Shown here: positions 9,251 to 17,182 of the stretch, one piece after another
Numbering within the stretch: the stretch's first letter is position 1
Layout of the letters: each line of letters begins with the position of its first letter
NCBI RefSeq assembly: GCF_004114915.1
Contig: NZ_CP022219.1
Span: 4,618,501-4,682,500 of the forward strand
Length of the DNA stretch: 64,000 bases
From: Bradyrhizobium guangxiense
Lineage (GTDB): Bacteria > Pseudomonadota > Alphaproteobacteria > Rhizobiales > Xanthobacteraceae
Direction: 5' to 3'
Notes under the pieces: model-generated
Database searches by the model: none
What the model saw: only the letters and a program-made list of their open reading frames with translations
Told to the model about the DNA's origin: nothing
Position numbers and translations under genes: made by a program

Positions 9251-9945
9251 CGACAGTAACCATCTTGAGCGGCGGCGCGGCGCAAGGCCTGGTGCGCGGC
9301 CTCGCCGAGGCCTTCAGGGTGCGGACCGGCTTCGACATCGATGGCGAATTCGGCGCAGTCGGCATCATGGCCGACATGCTGCGGGCGGGCACGTCGGCCG
9401 ATCTCGTGATCCTGACTCAGGCGCTGCTTGCGAAGCTGGCGGAGGAGAAGCTCGTCGTTCCCTCCTCGATCGCCGATGTCGGCCGGGTCGAGACCGCGCT
9501 GGCGGTCCGCAACCGCGATCCCAGGGTGACGGTGAAGACCGAGGCCGATTTGCGCGACGTGCTGAGAGGCGCCGACGCGATCTACGTCCCCGACACCAAA
9601 GCCTCGACCGCAGGACATCACGTCGCAAAGGTGCTGGATCAGCTCGGCATCGCCTATGAGGTCGCCTCGCGTCTCAAGATCTTTCCAAATGGCGCGACCG
9701 CGATGCGCGAGCTTGCGACTTCGACTGCGACGCGACCGATCGGCTGCACGCAGGCGACCGAGATCATCGCGACCGACGGTATCGCACTATCGGGATCTCT
9801 GCCGCCGGGATGCGAGCTCGTGACGATGTACACGGCCGGCGTAACCGCGCAGTCCGCACATCCGAAAGAGGCAGCTGCGCTGATCGCACTGCTGACCGGT
9901 GCAGATCACCGAGAGCTGCGCCATCGCGTGGGCTTCGCCGGCTAA
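9247..9945 (+). CDS. ModA-like substrate-binding-domain protein without signal peptide
   Basis: A 232-residue protein with the periplasmic binding protein type II (ModA-like) fold pattern: TVTILSGGAAQGLVRGLAEAF at the start, ADLVILTQALLAKL, DTKASTAGHHVAKVL, and a C-terminal SAHPKEAAALIALLTG typical of molybdate-binding proteins. The start is a GTG in a GTGA overlap with the Mo-hydroxylase stop. The first residues run straight into the first beta strand with no hydrophobic leader, so export by Sec is not expected. Cytosolic action, for example on molybdenum cofactor or on the hydroxylase itself, is my inference. Family call moderate, role unknown. Confidence 0.75.
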   Translation: MTTVTILSGGAAQGLVRGLAEAFRVRTGFDIDGEFGAVGIMADMLRAGTSADLVILTQALLAKLAEEKLVVPSSIADVGRVETALAVRNRDPRVTVKTEADLRDVLRGADAIYVPDTKASTAGHHVAKVLDQLGIAYEVASRLKIFPNGATAMRELATSTATRPIGCTQATEIIATDGIALSGSLPPGCELVTMYTAGVTAQSAHPKEAAALIALLTGADHRELRHRVGFAG

Positions 9946-9954
9946 ACGCCCGCC

Positions 9955-10761
9955 CTATTTGTGCAGCTGGGTGAGACCGGTCGGCGGACCGTCGACGGCG
10001 GTCCAGCCGCCGTCGACGAACAGCGTGCTGCCGCTGACATAGCTTGCGGCGTCCGAAGCGAGATAGGCGACGGCGGTCGCGACCTCGTCGGCACTGCTCC
10101 AGCGGTTGAACACGGTGTGGCCCGCATAGAGATTGTAGATGTCGGGCCGTTGCTTGAACGGACCGGTGAGCGCGGTCTCGGCAATGCTGGGCGCGATCGC
10201 GTTGACGCGCACGCCGGCATGGCCGACCTCGGAGGCAAAGCCCTTCACCAGAAGGCCGATCGCCGCCTTGGTCGAGCCGTAGACGCCGAGGCCCGGCTCG
10301 ATGGTCACCGCCCGCACCGAGGAGCAGGCGATGATGCTGCCGCCCTTCTGCGCGACCATGATGCGGCCGAAGGCCTGAAAGAAGAAGACGGTGCCCTTGA
10401 CGTTGAGGCTCAGGACGCGATCGAGATCCTCCTCGGTGTAGTCGAGGATGGTCTTGCGGATGTTGAGCCCGGGTGTCGTCACCGCGATGTCGAGCCGCGG
10501 AAATTTCTGCATCACGGTCTTGGCCAGCGCATCGATGTCCGCAGCGCTCGCAGCGTCGCAGCTCGCTGCTTCCGCCCAGCCGCCCTTGTTGCGAATGCCG
10601 GCAGCAGTCGCTTCCGCCACTTCAAGCGCACGATCGGCGCAGACGATCCGGGCCCCGAGCCCGGCCAGCGCTTCGGCCGACGATTTGCCGATGCCCGATC
10701 CGGCGCCGAGGACCACAGCCGTCTTGCCGGTGAGATCGAAGAGCTTGCGATAGTCAGTCAC
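9955..10761 (-). CDS. SDR family NAD(P)-dependent oxidoreductase
   Basis: A 268-residue classical short-chain dehydrogenase. The Rossmann motif GAGSGIG is near residue 18. The catalytic serine lies in IIACSSVRA and the catalytic pair in YGSTK. A C-terminal SYVSGSTLFVDGG strand completes the fold. I chose the GTG at 10761 because AGGAG lies 11 bases before it; an upstream frame extension would run into the TRAP permease gene. It is 23 bp downstream of the DctM stop on the same strand, so it probably oxidises or reduces the acid imported by that TRAP system. The substrate is unknown. Confidence 0.85.
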   Translation of the reverse strand: MTDYRKLFDLTGKTAVVLGAGSGIGKSSAEALAGLGARIVCADRALEVAEATAAGIRNKGGWAEAASCDAASAADIDALAKTVMQKFPRLDIAVTTPGLNIRKTILDYTEEDLDRVLSLNVKGTVFFFQAFGRIMVAQKGGSIIACSSVRAVTIEPGLGVYGSTKAAIGLLVKGFASEVGHAGVRVNAIAPSIAETALTGPFKQRPDIYNLYAGHTVFNRWSSADEVATAVAYLASDAASYVSGSTLFVDGGWTAVDGPPTGLTQLHK

Positions 10762-10784
10762 GAACGGATTCTCCTGTATTGCCG

Positions 10785-12077
10785 CTATCCCTTGTAGCCC
10801 ATCAACAGGCGCGGCAGCCACAGCGAGAACGCGGGGACGTAGGTCACGAACATCAGAGCTGCGATCAGCGCAGCGTAGAACGGCAGGATGGTGCGCATCA
10901 CCGCGCCCACCGAGATGCCGCCGATGGCGCAGCCCACGAACTGCGTAGTTCCGACCGGCGGGGGGTTCAGCCCGAGGGCGCAGTTGATCAGCATCAGCAT
11001 GCCGAACTGCACCGGGTCCATGCCCGCCTTCATCGCGATCGGCAGGAAGATCGGCGTGCAGATCAGGATGGTCGCAGCCATGTCCATGAACGTGCCGAGC
11101 ACGAACAGGATGACGTTGATGAGCAAGAAGATCATCCAGGGTTGCGTCGACACCTTGCTCATCATTTCGCCGGCGAGGTCGGCAACCTCGTAAAGTCCCA
11201 TCAGATATTGGAACATGGTGGAGACGCCGATCAGCAGCAGGACAACGCCTGTCGTCTTCACCGCCTTGGCGGCGGCGCGCAGGAAGTTGTTCCAGGTCAT
11301 GGTGCGGTAGATGAAGAACGTCAGCAGCATCGTGTAGGTGACTGCGACGGCTGCAGATTCAGTTGCCGTGAAGACGCCGGACAGGATGCCGGCCAGGATG
11401 ATGCCGACGATCAGAAGACCGGGCAGCGCGGCCGCGAACGAACGAAAAACCTCGGTCCAGCCAGGAAACTTGCCGGCCGGGTAGCCGCGCTTCACCGCGA
11501 CGGCGTAAGCGGCGACCAGCATGCACACCATCAGCACGATCGCCGGCAGAAGGCCGGCAGCAATCAGCGCGCCGATCGAGACCTTGCCGCCGGCGGCGAG
11601 CGCATAGATGATCATGTTGTGACTGGTCGGCATCAAGGCTCCCACAAGCGACGCGTGGGTGGTGACGTTGACGGCGTAGTCGGTGTCGAAGCCTTCCTTC
11701 TTCATCATCGGGATCATCACCGCGCCCATCGCCGATACGTCGGCCACGGGCGAGCCGGAGACGCCACCGAACAGGGTGCAGGCGACCACGTTCGACATGC
11801 CGAGCCCGCCGCGGATGTGCCCGACGAGATTCTTGGCGAGTTGCACGATCTTGTCGGCGACGCCGCCATGCAGCATCAGCTCGCCGCTGAAGACGAAGAA
11901 TGGAATCGCGAGGAAGGAGAAGATATTCATCCCCGACATCATCTGCTGGAAGATGACGGCGACCGGCAGCCCCTCATAGAGAATTGTGCAGATCGCCGAG
12001 AGGCCGATGGCAAAGGCAACGGGGACGCCGAGGATCAGGAAGCCGAAGAAGGTGGCGCCGAGGATGATCAACTCCAT
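10785..12077 (-). CDS. TRAP transporter large permease (DctM family)
   Basis: A 430-residue inner-membrane protein with about 12 hydrophobic segments, the ion-coupled translocation subunit of a TRAP importer. Family hallmarks are the opening LGATFFGFLILGVPVAFAIGLS, FAIPFFV-like FLAIPFFVFSGELM, the conserved GGVSGSPVADVSAMGAVMIP and GLNPPPVGTTQFV. Its start lies inside the end of the small-permease gene (10-base overlap), so the two are translated together. With the small permease and binding protein upstream it forms a complete DctPQM set. Ligands of such systems are usually organic acids; this one is not identifiable from sequence. Confidence 0.93.
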   Translation of the reverse strand: MELIILGATFFGFLILGVPVAFAIGLSAICTILYEGLPVAVIFQQMMSGMNIFSFLAIPFFVFSGELMLHGGVADKIVQLAKNLVGHIRGGLGMSNVVACTLFGGVSGSPVADVSAMGAVMIPMMKKEGFDTDYAVNVTTHASLVGALMPTSHNMIIYALAAGGKVSIGALIAAGLLPAIVLMVCMLVAAYAVAVKRGYPAGKFPGWTEVFRSFAAALPGLLIVGIILAGILSGVFTATESAAVAVTYTMLLTFFIYRTMTWNNFLRAAAKAVKTTGVVLLLIGVSTMFQYLMGLYEVADLAGEMMSKVSTQPWMIFLLINVILFVLGTFMDMAATILICTPIFLPIAMKAGMDPVQFGMLMLINCALGLNPPPVGTTQFVGCAIGGISVGAVMRTILPFYAALIAALMFVTYVPAFSLWLPRLLMGYKG

Positions 12078-12619
12078 GAGGGGACGACCTCTTCGCGGCG
12101 CAGGAGAGCAATGATGTGCTCGATTGAAAAAGAGACGATCAGGACGCCGGAGGCGATCAGCGGCACGTAGCGGACGACCTCAGGCAGCCCGAGATTGGGG
12201 ATCTTCACGGTTCCGACCGACGCTCCCAGTATCCAGCCATTATAGGCCATCGCGATGCCGAACACGGCGACCAGGACGTGGATCGCGAGCTCGATCTTCT
12301 CGCGCGCGTGGTCGGGAAGCATCACCAGCAGACTGTCCATGCCGATATGTCCGGCATCGCGCACGCCGACGGCGGCGCCGATCAGCGTGACATACAGGAT
12401 CAGAACCAGTGCGAGGTTCTCCGTCCAGGTCGGACTGGAATTGAGCACGTAACGTCCGAACACCTGATAGAATACGATGACGACGATGACGAGCAGTCCG
12501 GTCACGGACAGATACATGCCGGCGCGCGCAACGGGGGCGTTGATCCGCGTCAGCAAGCCTGTCGACGGACGTGCTGCCGTGTCACCCTGCTCGTGACTTG
12601 CGACGTGTGGGTCTGTCAT
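12068..12619 (-). CDS. TRAP transporter small permease (DctQ family)
   Basis: A 183-residue membrane protein with four predicted helices (about residues 30-52, 69-87, 108-130 and 147-168) and the DctQ signature: RYVLNSSPTWTENLALVLILYVTLIGAAVGVRDAGHIGMD. The conserved GHIGMD loop is intact. It anchors the large permease and passes substrate from the binding protein. GGGAG precedes the ATG at 12619. The gene is 68 bp downstream of the binding-protein gene and overlaps the large permease gene. Confidence 0.92.
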   Translation of the reverse strand: MTDPHVASHEQGDTAARPSTGLLTRINAPVARAGMYLSVTGLLVIVVIVFYQVFGRYVLNSSPTWTENLALVLILYVTLIGAAVGVRDAGHIGMDSLLVMLPDHAREKIELAIHVLVAVFGIAMAYNGWILGASVGTVKIPNLGLPEVVRYVPLIASGVLIVSFSIEHIIALLRREEVVPSWS

Positions 12620-12687
12620 TCCCGCAGCTCCCTGCGCGGATCCGGTGTCGCCTCCGCGGCAACACCGGCCCCGATGCGATAATAGGC

Positions 12688-13659
12688 TTACTTGACGTCC
12701 TGGATGCGCTTGACGAGGCTCTGCAGCTTCTCGTCGCCGGCGAACTTCTGATATACCGGCTTCATCGCATCGACAAACTCAGCCTTGTTGGCGATCGTGA
12801 CGACCTGCACGCCGGCGGCTTCGACGGTCTTGCGGGAGGCCTGCTCACGCTCGTCCCAGAGCTTGCGCATGACCGGCACGGACTCCTTGGCCGCCTTGCG
12901 GATCATCGCCTGATCCTCCTTGCTCAGCGTGTCCCAGACCTTCTTGGACATCACGAGGACTTCGGGTGCCAGGGAGTGCTCGGTGATGTTGTAGAACTTG
13001 GCGGCCTCGAAATGGCGCGACGATTCGTAGGAGGGCCAGTTGTTCTCGGCAGCATCCACCAGGCCGGTCTTGAGCGCGGTATAGACCTCGCCATACGGCA
13101 TCGGCGTCGGGTTGGCGCCGAGGCTCTGGATCATGCCGACCCACAGGTCGGACTGCTGGACGCGGATCTTCAGGCCCTTGAGATCCGCGAGCGACTTGAC
13201 CGGTGCCTTGACGGTGTAGATCGAGCGTGCGCCGCTGTCGTAATAGGCGAGGCCGACCAGGCCGGCGGGCTCCATCGCCGCCAGGATCTCGTCGCCGATC
13301 GGACCGTCAAGCACGGTGCGCATATGCTGCGTATCGCGGAACACGAAGGGCAGGCACAAAGCAATGGTTTCCGGCACGAAATTGTTGAGCGGCGATGCGT
13401 TGATCCGCATCATGTCGAGCGCACCGATCTTGAGCTGCTCGATGGTGTCCTTCTCCGAGCCCAGGGCTCCGTTGGGAAACACCTTGACGCCGAGCTTACC
13501 GCCGCTCGCCGTCGCGAGCTGCTTGCCCATGAACTTGACGGCCTCGACGGTCGGATAATCGGCAGGATGGACGTCGGCGGAGCGGAAGTCGCGAGCGGTC
13601 GCCAGGGGCGCCGAGAGCGCCAACGCGACGGCTGTGACGATACCGGTGAGTGTCTTCAT
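12688..13659 (-). CDS. TRAP transporter substrate-binding protein (DctP family)
   Basis: A 323-residue periplasmic solute receptor. The start at 13659 is supported by GGAGG nine bases upstream and by a signal peptide (hydrophobic GIVTAVALALSAPLATA followed by RDF). DctP-type features include the opening HPADYPTVEAVKFMGKQL, FPNGALGSEKDTIEQLKIGALDM, and LKIRVQQSDLWVGMIQSLGANPTPMPYGEVYTAL, with the conserved arginine that normally grips a carboxylate. It is the first gene of the binding protein-small permease-large permease-SDR operon and faces away from a cyclase-family gene across a gap holding a long palindrome. Confidence 0.92.
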   Translation of the reverse strand: MKTLTGIVTAVALALSAPLATARDFRSADVHPADYPTVEAVKFMGKQLATASGGKLGVKVFPNGALGSEKDTIEQLKIGALDMMRINASPLNNFVPETIALCLPFVFRDTQHMRTVLDGPIGDEILAAMEPAGLVGLAYYDSGARSIYTVKAPVKSLADLKGLKIRVQQSDLWVGMIQSLGANPTPMPYGEVYTALKTGLVDAAENNWPSYESSRHFEAAKFYNITEHSLAPEVLVMSKKVWDTLSKEDQAMIRKAAKESVPVMRKLWDEREQASRKTVEAAGVQVVTIANKAEFVDAMKPVYQKFAGDEKLQSLVKRIQDVK

Positions 13660-13798
13660 CTGGGCGTTCCTCCGGGGTTGATTATGTCGTTGTCGGGCAG
13701 GCTGCAGCCGCCTTGGGTCGCTCCACTCCAGGTGTGCAGTCAAGCGCCAATGTCGTCCCTAGGGCGGGCGGCATTCTCTGTCCAAGCCAAATCCGGCA

Positions 13799-13827
13799 TT
13801 GATCGATGCAACAGTTGCATCGATCAA
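13799..13827. promoter_or_regulatory. 29-bp perfect palindrome, probable operator
   Basis: Two 14-base arms, TTGATCGATGCAAC and its exact reverse complement, flank a single central A. The site lies 140 bp before the DctP start and 126 bp before the cyclase start, where one dimeric regulator could control both divergent units. The inner ATGCAAC/GTTGCAT resembles GntR- or LacI-type half sites, but no such regulator is encoded in the window, so the binding protein is unknown. Confidence 0.7.
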
Positions 13828-13952
13828 TTTGCCCCAATTCGTATCGTTGTGGAAGGCGGCGGGACCGCTTGCGTCGCCGGCACGTTACTTGACGCGGCCA
13901 ATGGAAGCCCCGCAAGATATCCGAGACAGCGGACCATCTCGAAGGAATGCCC

Positions 13953-14729
13953 ATGCCGCGGAAGCTGATCGATATCTCGGTGCCGCTCAAAAACGACGTG
14001 ACGGCCGATCCGCCGGGCAACCATCCGACCATCCAGTATATCGATCACCAGCAGGGCCTGCCCCGCATGCTGCAATTCTTCGATGGGCTCAAGGCGCAGG
14101 ATCTGCCTGATGGACAGGGCTGGGCCGTCGAACAGGTCACGCTCTCGACCCATAACGGCACGCATCTCGATGCGCCCTGGCATTTCCATCCGACCATGAA
14201 CCGCGGCGAACGGTCATGGACGATCGACGAGGTCCCGCTGGAATGGTGCTTTCAGCCCGGCGTGAAGCTCGACTTCCGGCATCTGCCGGACGGCTACGTG
14301 GCGGGCGCCGAGGACGTCGAGAAGGAGCTGAAGCGCATCGGGCACACGCTTTCGCCGCTGGAGATCGTCGTCGTCAACACCAGCGCCGGCGCGAAGTTCG
14401 GCAAGGCCGACTACGTCAATTCCGGCTGCGGTATGGGCTATGAAGCCACTATGTACCTGCTCGAACGCGGCGTGCGGCTGACCGGCACCGACGGCTGGAG
14501 CTGGGATGCGCCGTTTGTCTACACAGCGAAGAGATATGCAGAAACGAAGAATGCCGGCCTGATCTGGGAGGGTCACAAGGCGGGACGGCACATCGGCTAC
14601 TGCCATCTCGAGAAGTTGCATAGTCTCGACCAGTTGCCCTCGACCGGGTTCACGGTCTCGTGCTTCCCGGTGAAGATCGAACGTGCCTCGGCGGGCTGGA
14701 CCCGCGCGGTCGCCATCATCGATAGCTAG
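13953..14729 (+). CDS. Cyclase family (kynurenine formamidase-like) hydrolase
   Basis: A 258-residue metal-dependent hydrolase of the cyclase/KynB-like family. The signature HNGTHLDAPWHFHP supplies the metal-binding histidines and aspartate. A further conserved region is GCGMGYEATMYLLERGVRLTGTDGWSWD. Such enzymes open lactams, cyclic imides or formamides. I prefer the ATG at 13953 because GAAGGA at 13941-13946 is then six bases away; ATG 13947, two codons earlier, is the alternative. It is divergent from the TRAP operon, so it may process the imported compound. The substrate is not known. Confidence 0.85.
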   Translation: MPRKLIDISVPLKNDVTADPPGNHPTIQYIDHQQGLPRMLQFFDGLKAQDLPDGQGWAVEQVTLSTHNGTHLDAPWHFHPTMNRGERSWTIDEVPLEWCFQPGVKLDFRHLPDGYVAGAEDVEKELKRIGHTLSPLEIVVVNTSAGAKFGKADYVNSGCGMGYEATMYLLERGVRLTGTDGWSWDAPFVYTAKRYAETKNAGLIWEGHKAGRHIGYCHLEKLHSLDQLPSTGFTVSCFPVKIERASAGWTRAVAIIDS

Positions 14730-14765
14730 AGCGTGATAAGATCAGGCTGATCGTTGCAACGGAGG

Positions 14766-15494
14766 TCACGCGCCGTCGAGACCGCTCTCGGCGAGTTCGC
14801 GCAGCGCGTCGATATCCAGCACGACGATGGCGCCGTGCTCGAGACGAACCCAGTTGCGGCCGGCCCAGGCGCGCAATTGCTTGTTGATGCTCTCGCGCGT
14901 CATTCCGACCATCTCGCTGATCTCCTGCTGAGTGATGGCGAGCGTGCCGCTCCCGGAGTCGAGCTTGCGCTCCTCCGTGAGACCGAGCAGCGCGCTCGCG
15001 AGCCGGCCCGGCAGATTTTGCAGGATCACCTGCTCGACCTGCTGGCTGGTCCAGCGCAGGCGCGCACAGAGCAGCTCGATGAACTTCATCGCCAGCGCCG
15101 GCTGGCTCTTCACGAACGGCAGGAAGTCCCGGCGATCGATGACGTAGAGCTCGCAATTGGTGTTGGCGGTCGCATCGGCCGACCTCGGCGCGCCGTCGAG
15201 CACCGCGATCTCTCCGAATATCTCTCCGGGACCGATCAGGTTGAGAATGGCGTTCCGCCCATCCGGCGAGGAGGAGGAGATCTTGACCGTCCCGGAGATC
15301 ACCGCGAACAGATTGTTGCCGGGATCGCCCTTGGCGGCGATCGTCGCGCCGCGCTTGACGGTGGTGTGCTTGGCGTAGCGGCAGAGCTGATCGAGCGCCT
15401 CCGGCTCCAGATCCGCGAAGATCGGGTGCTTGCGCAGGACCGATAGTTTGTTGCCCGCCGACTGTCGGGGGTCGCCGGTCTTGTCCTGAGGCAC
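14766..15494 (-). CDS. Crp/Fnr family transcriptional regulator
   Basis: A 242-residue regulator with a cyclic-nucleotide-binding-type beta roll (about residues 25-140, including GTVKISSSSPDGRNAILNLIGPGEIFGEIAVLDG) and a C-terminal winged helix (about 165-225). The recognition helix reads TRESINKQLRAW, differing from the FNR-type E-x-x-S-R. It has no N-terminal cysteine cluster, so it is not an Fe-S oxygen sensor; the LIGPGEIFGEIAVLDGAPRSA stretch fits a nucleotide-binding pocket. It borders the oxygen-responsive island but shows no FNR-type box of its own. The effector is unknown. Confidence 0.88.
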   Translation of the reverse strand: MPQDKTGDPRQSAGNKLSVLRKHPIFADLEPEALDQLCRYAKHTTVKRGATIAAKGDPGNNLFAVISGTVKISSSSPDGRNAILNLIGPGEIFGEIAVLDGAPRSADATANTNCELYVIDRRDFLPFVKSQPALAMKFIELLCARLRWTSQQVEQVILQNLPGRLASALLGLTEERKLDSGSGTLAITQQEISEMVGMTRESINKQLRAWAGRNWVRLEHGAIVVLDIDALRELAESGLDGA

Positions 15495-15771
15495 GCCGCG
15501 GGGCTCCTAAGACTGCGAGGCACTGAAGTTCCTGCGTAGTCAACGTTACCAGGGTTTTCAACCGGAAAGCACGCCCGCGATTTAAGGCAAATGCCGCGAA
15601 AAAGCCGCGGTCGAGCCGGGAATCCGCATCCAAAGGATGCGCCGATAGGTTTCGCACGATGCAGAGTTGCAGGCATCGCAAGTCATGTTGCGTTGAGACG
15701 CTAACGTACGGCGGCCGCCGGGATGAGCGTCCGCCGTCGGTTTGTCTGAACGTGCTAAGGCCTCGAAGACT

Positions 15772-15897
15772 TCAGCCTTTGGAATCCGGATCGAGCCGAC
15801 CTGCGCTGGTTTGCCGATCCGCCCAGACGAGAGCAGCGGCGAATGCGACGAAGATCGCAACGACGACAACAGTCACCAGCAACGCGTCCGCAGGCAT
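15772..15897 (-). CDS. 41-residue single-helix membrane protein
   Basis: A very small gene with good expression signals. GGGAGGAGC sits just before two tandem ATGs (15900 and 15897). The second has the better spacing and gives 41 residues. One hydrophobic helix (LLVTVVVVAIFVAFAAALVW, about residues 6-25) is followed by a charged tail (ADRQTSAGRLDPDSKG). An exact FNR-type box lies 60 bp upstream, so it is probably made under low oxygen. It sits between the Crp-like and FnrN-like genes. It resembles small subunits or stabilisers of respiratory complexes only in general form; no function can be assigned. Confidence 0.7.
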   Translation of the reverse strand: MPADALLVTVVVVAIFVAFAAALVWADRQTSAGRLDPDSKG

Positions 15898-15949
15898 CAT
15901 GCTCCTCCCAATAGTTCGTGGCATTATTTGCTGCAGCCGGACGGCGTCA

Positions 15950-15963
15950 TTGATCGAGATCAA
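15950..15963 (-). promoter_or_regulatory. FNR/FixK box (TTGATCGAGATCAA)
   Basis: An exact anaerobox palindrome, TTGAT-N4-ATCAA. Its centre is 59.5 bp before the ATG of the 41-residue membrane protein. An FNR-class activator centred 41.5 bp from the transcript start would place that start near 15915. Confidence 0.8.
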
Positions 15964-15990
15964 AAACGGCAAGGCACTGCGGACGGAAGC

Positions 15991-16704
15991 TCAGGCTGCG
16001 GCCAACGCCTCGGCGCGGGCAGGATCGAGCAGGCTGATGCCGCCATGAATGATCTCGATCACGCCGTGACGCTCCAGTTTGGTGAAGGTGCGGCTGACGG
16101 TTTCGATGGTCAGACCGAGATAGTCAGCGATGTCCTGACGGCTCATCGGAAGCGGGACCGTGTCGGACAACCCCTTGAGCGCGACCAGCCGTTCACGCCA
16201 GCCGAGCAAGAAGGTCGCGACTTTCTCGTCAGCCGAGCGGCGGCCGAGCAGGACCATATGGTCCCGTGCCTGGCCCAACTCGCGAATGGCCAGCTCGTTG
16301 ATCCGCTTGAGCAGCTGCGGCCGGTCTTCGATGAAACGGCCGAAGGGCGCCTTGGCGAACTGGCACACGATCACCACGCCGATTGCATCGGCCGAAAAAT
16401 TGTGCCGGCCGGAAAGGTTCATCCCCAGGAAATCGCCGGGCAAGGCAAAGCCGACGATCTGCCGCCGGCCGTCGGGCAGCAGCTTGTACAGCCGCATGAC
16501 GCCTTCGAGGACGTTGTAGAAGGAGGTCGTGATGTCCTCCTCTGAGAACACGGTCTCGCCAACGTCGAAACGAACGCGACGTCCGAGATGCTCGAACTCT
16601 CTGAGCTCGGCTGCATCCAGCGACGAGCAAACCGCCGCTCCGCGTACGGCGCAATCGTTGCAGAAGTGCCCGTTCGGCTCGATCGTGACCACGGAAGGCT
16701 TCAT
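15991..16704 (-). CDS. FnrN/FixK1-type oxygen-responsive Crp/Fnr regulator
   Basis: A 237-residue regulator. The N-terminus has C15-x2-C18-x7-C26, and an internal C114 lies in VIVCQFAKAPF, the set expected for an oxygen-labile [4Fe-4S] cluster of the FnrN/FixK1 class. The recognition helix TIETVSRTF carries E201, S204 and R205, matching the E-x-x-S-R of FNR that reads TTGAT/TTGAC half sites. AGGAG precedes the start. An FNR-type box in the divergent gap (16789-16802) may serve both this gene and cytochrome c, so autoregulation is possible. It is the obvious candidate to act on the boxes scattered from 15.9 to 30.6 kb. Confidence 0.9.
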   Translation of the reverse strand: MKPSVVTIEPNGHFCNDCAVRGAAVCSSLDAAELREFEHLGRRVRFDVGETVFSEEDITTSFYNVLEGVMRLYKLLPDGRRQIVGFALPGDFLGMNLSGRHNFSADAIGVVIVCQFAKAPFGRFIEDRPQLLKRINELAIRELGQARDHMVLLGRRSADEKVATFLLGWRERLVALKGLSDTVPLPMSRQDIADYLGLTIETVSRTFTKLERHGVIEIIHGGISLLDPARAEALAAA

Positions 16705-16788
16705 CCACCGCTCCTAGCGTCGGTCCAGCTCCGCCCCCCGGCCGAGTCCGCCACGCGGCTGCATTTTACTGCACCGCGCCAAAGCCAA

Positions 16789-16802
16789 TTGACTCAGATC
16801 AA
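16789..16802. promoter_or_regulatory. FNR/FixK box (TTGACTCAGATCAA)
   Basis: TTGAC-N4-ATCAA in the gap between the divergent FnrN-like and cytochrome c genes. The centre is 63.5 bp before the cytochrome c ATG and 91.5 bp before the regulator ATG, so activation of cytochrome c and autocontrol of the regulator are both possible. Confidence 0.78.
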
Positions 16803-16858
16803 ATTTGAGTGGCATCCCCATCATATTCTGCCTCCGGACTTCGACGGGATCACTTTCC

Positions 16859-17176
16859 ATGCTGCAAGGCGCCCTGCGTCACGGCCTGATTGGGCTGCTT
16901 CTGATTACGCCCGCACTGGCGGCCCCCAGCGCCGAACAACGCGGCAAGGCCTTTGCTCGGGCCAATTGCGCACGCTGTCACGCGATCGACCGGGCCTCCC
17001 GCAGCTCGCTGGAGGGCGCTCCCCCGCTCCGCACTCTGCATCTGCGTTATCCGATCGAGACCCTTGGTGAAGCGCTGGCCGAAGGGATCTACACTGGTCA
17101 CGCCGACATGCCGGCCTTCGAGCTCAGTCCGGACCAGATCCACGACCTGCTGTCCTACCTGAAGACGCTGGAATAG
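16859..17176 (+). CDS. Small exported cytochrome c
   Basis: A 105-residue monoheme cytochrome. A signal peptide (hydrophobic HGLIGLLLITPALAA, residues 8-22) precedes the mature domain. Heme attachment is C37-A-R-C40-H41, and the likely axial methionine is M84 in HADMPAFEL. The length after processing (about 83 residues) fits a minimal class I cytochrome c of the periplasm. ATG 16859 was chosen because a longer TTG-started frame would lack a proper signal sequence. The upstream FNR-type box predicts induction at low oxygen, consistent with electron delivery to a high-affinity oxidase or reductase encoded elsewhere. Confidence 0.85.
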   Translation: MLQGALRHGLIGLLLITPALAAPSAEQRGKAFARANCARCHAIDRASRSSLEGAPPLRTLHLRYPIETLGEALAEGIYTGHADMPAFELSPDQIHDLLSYLKTLE

Positions 17177-17182
17177 ACGGCG

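Noticed and set aside
10779..12170. 463-codon open frame opposite the TRAP permease genes
   Set aside because: Rich in His, Gln and Asp with no hydrophobic core; a mirror of hydrophobic codons of DctM.
12644..12688. Possible terminator between the TRAP binding protein and small permease genes
   Set aside because: The 68-bp gap shows no stem followed by T-run; the operon layout argues for continuous transcription.
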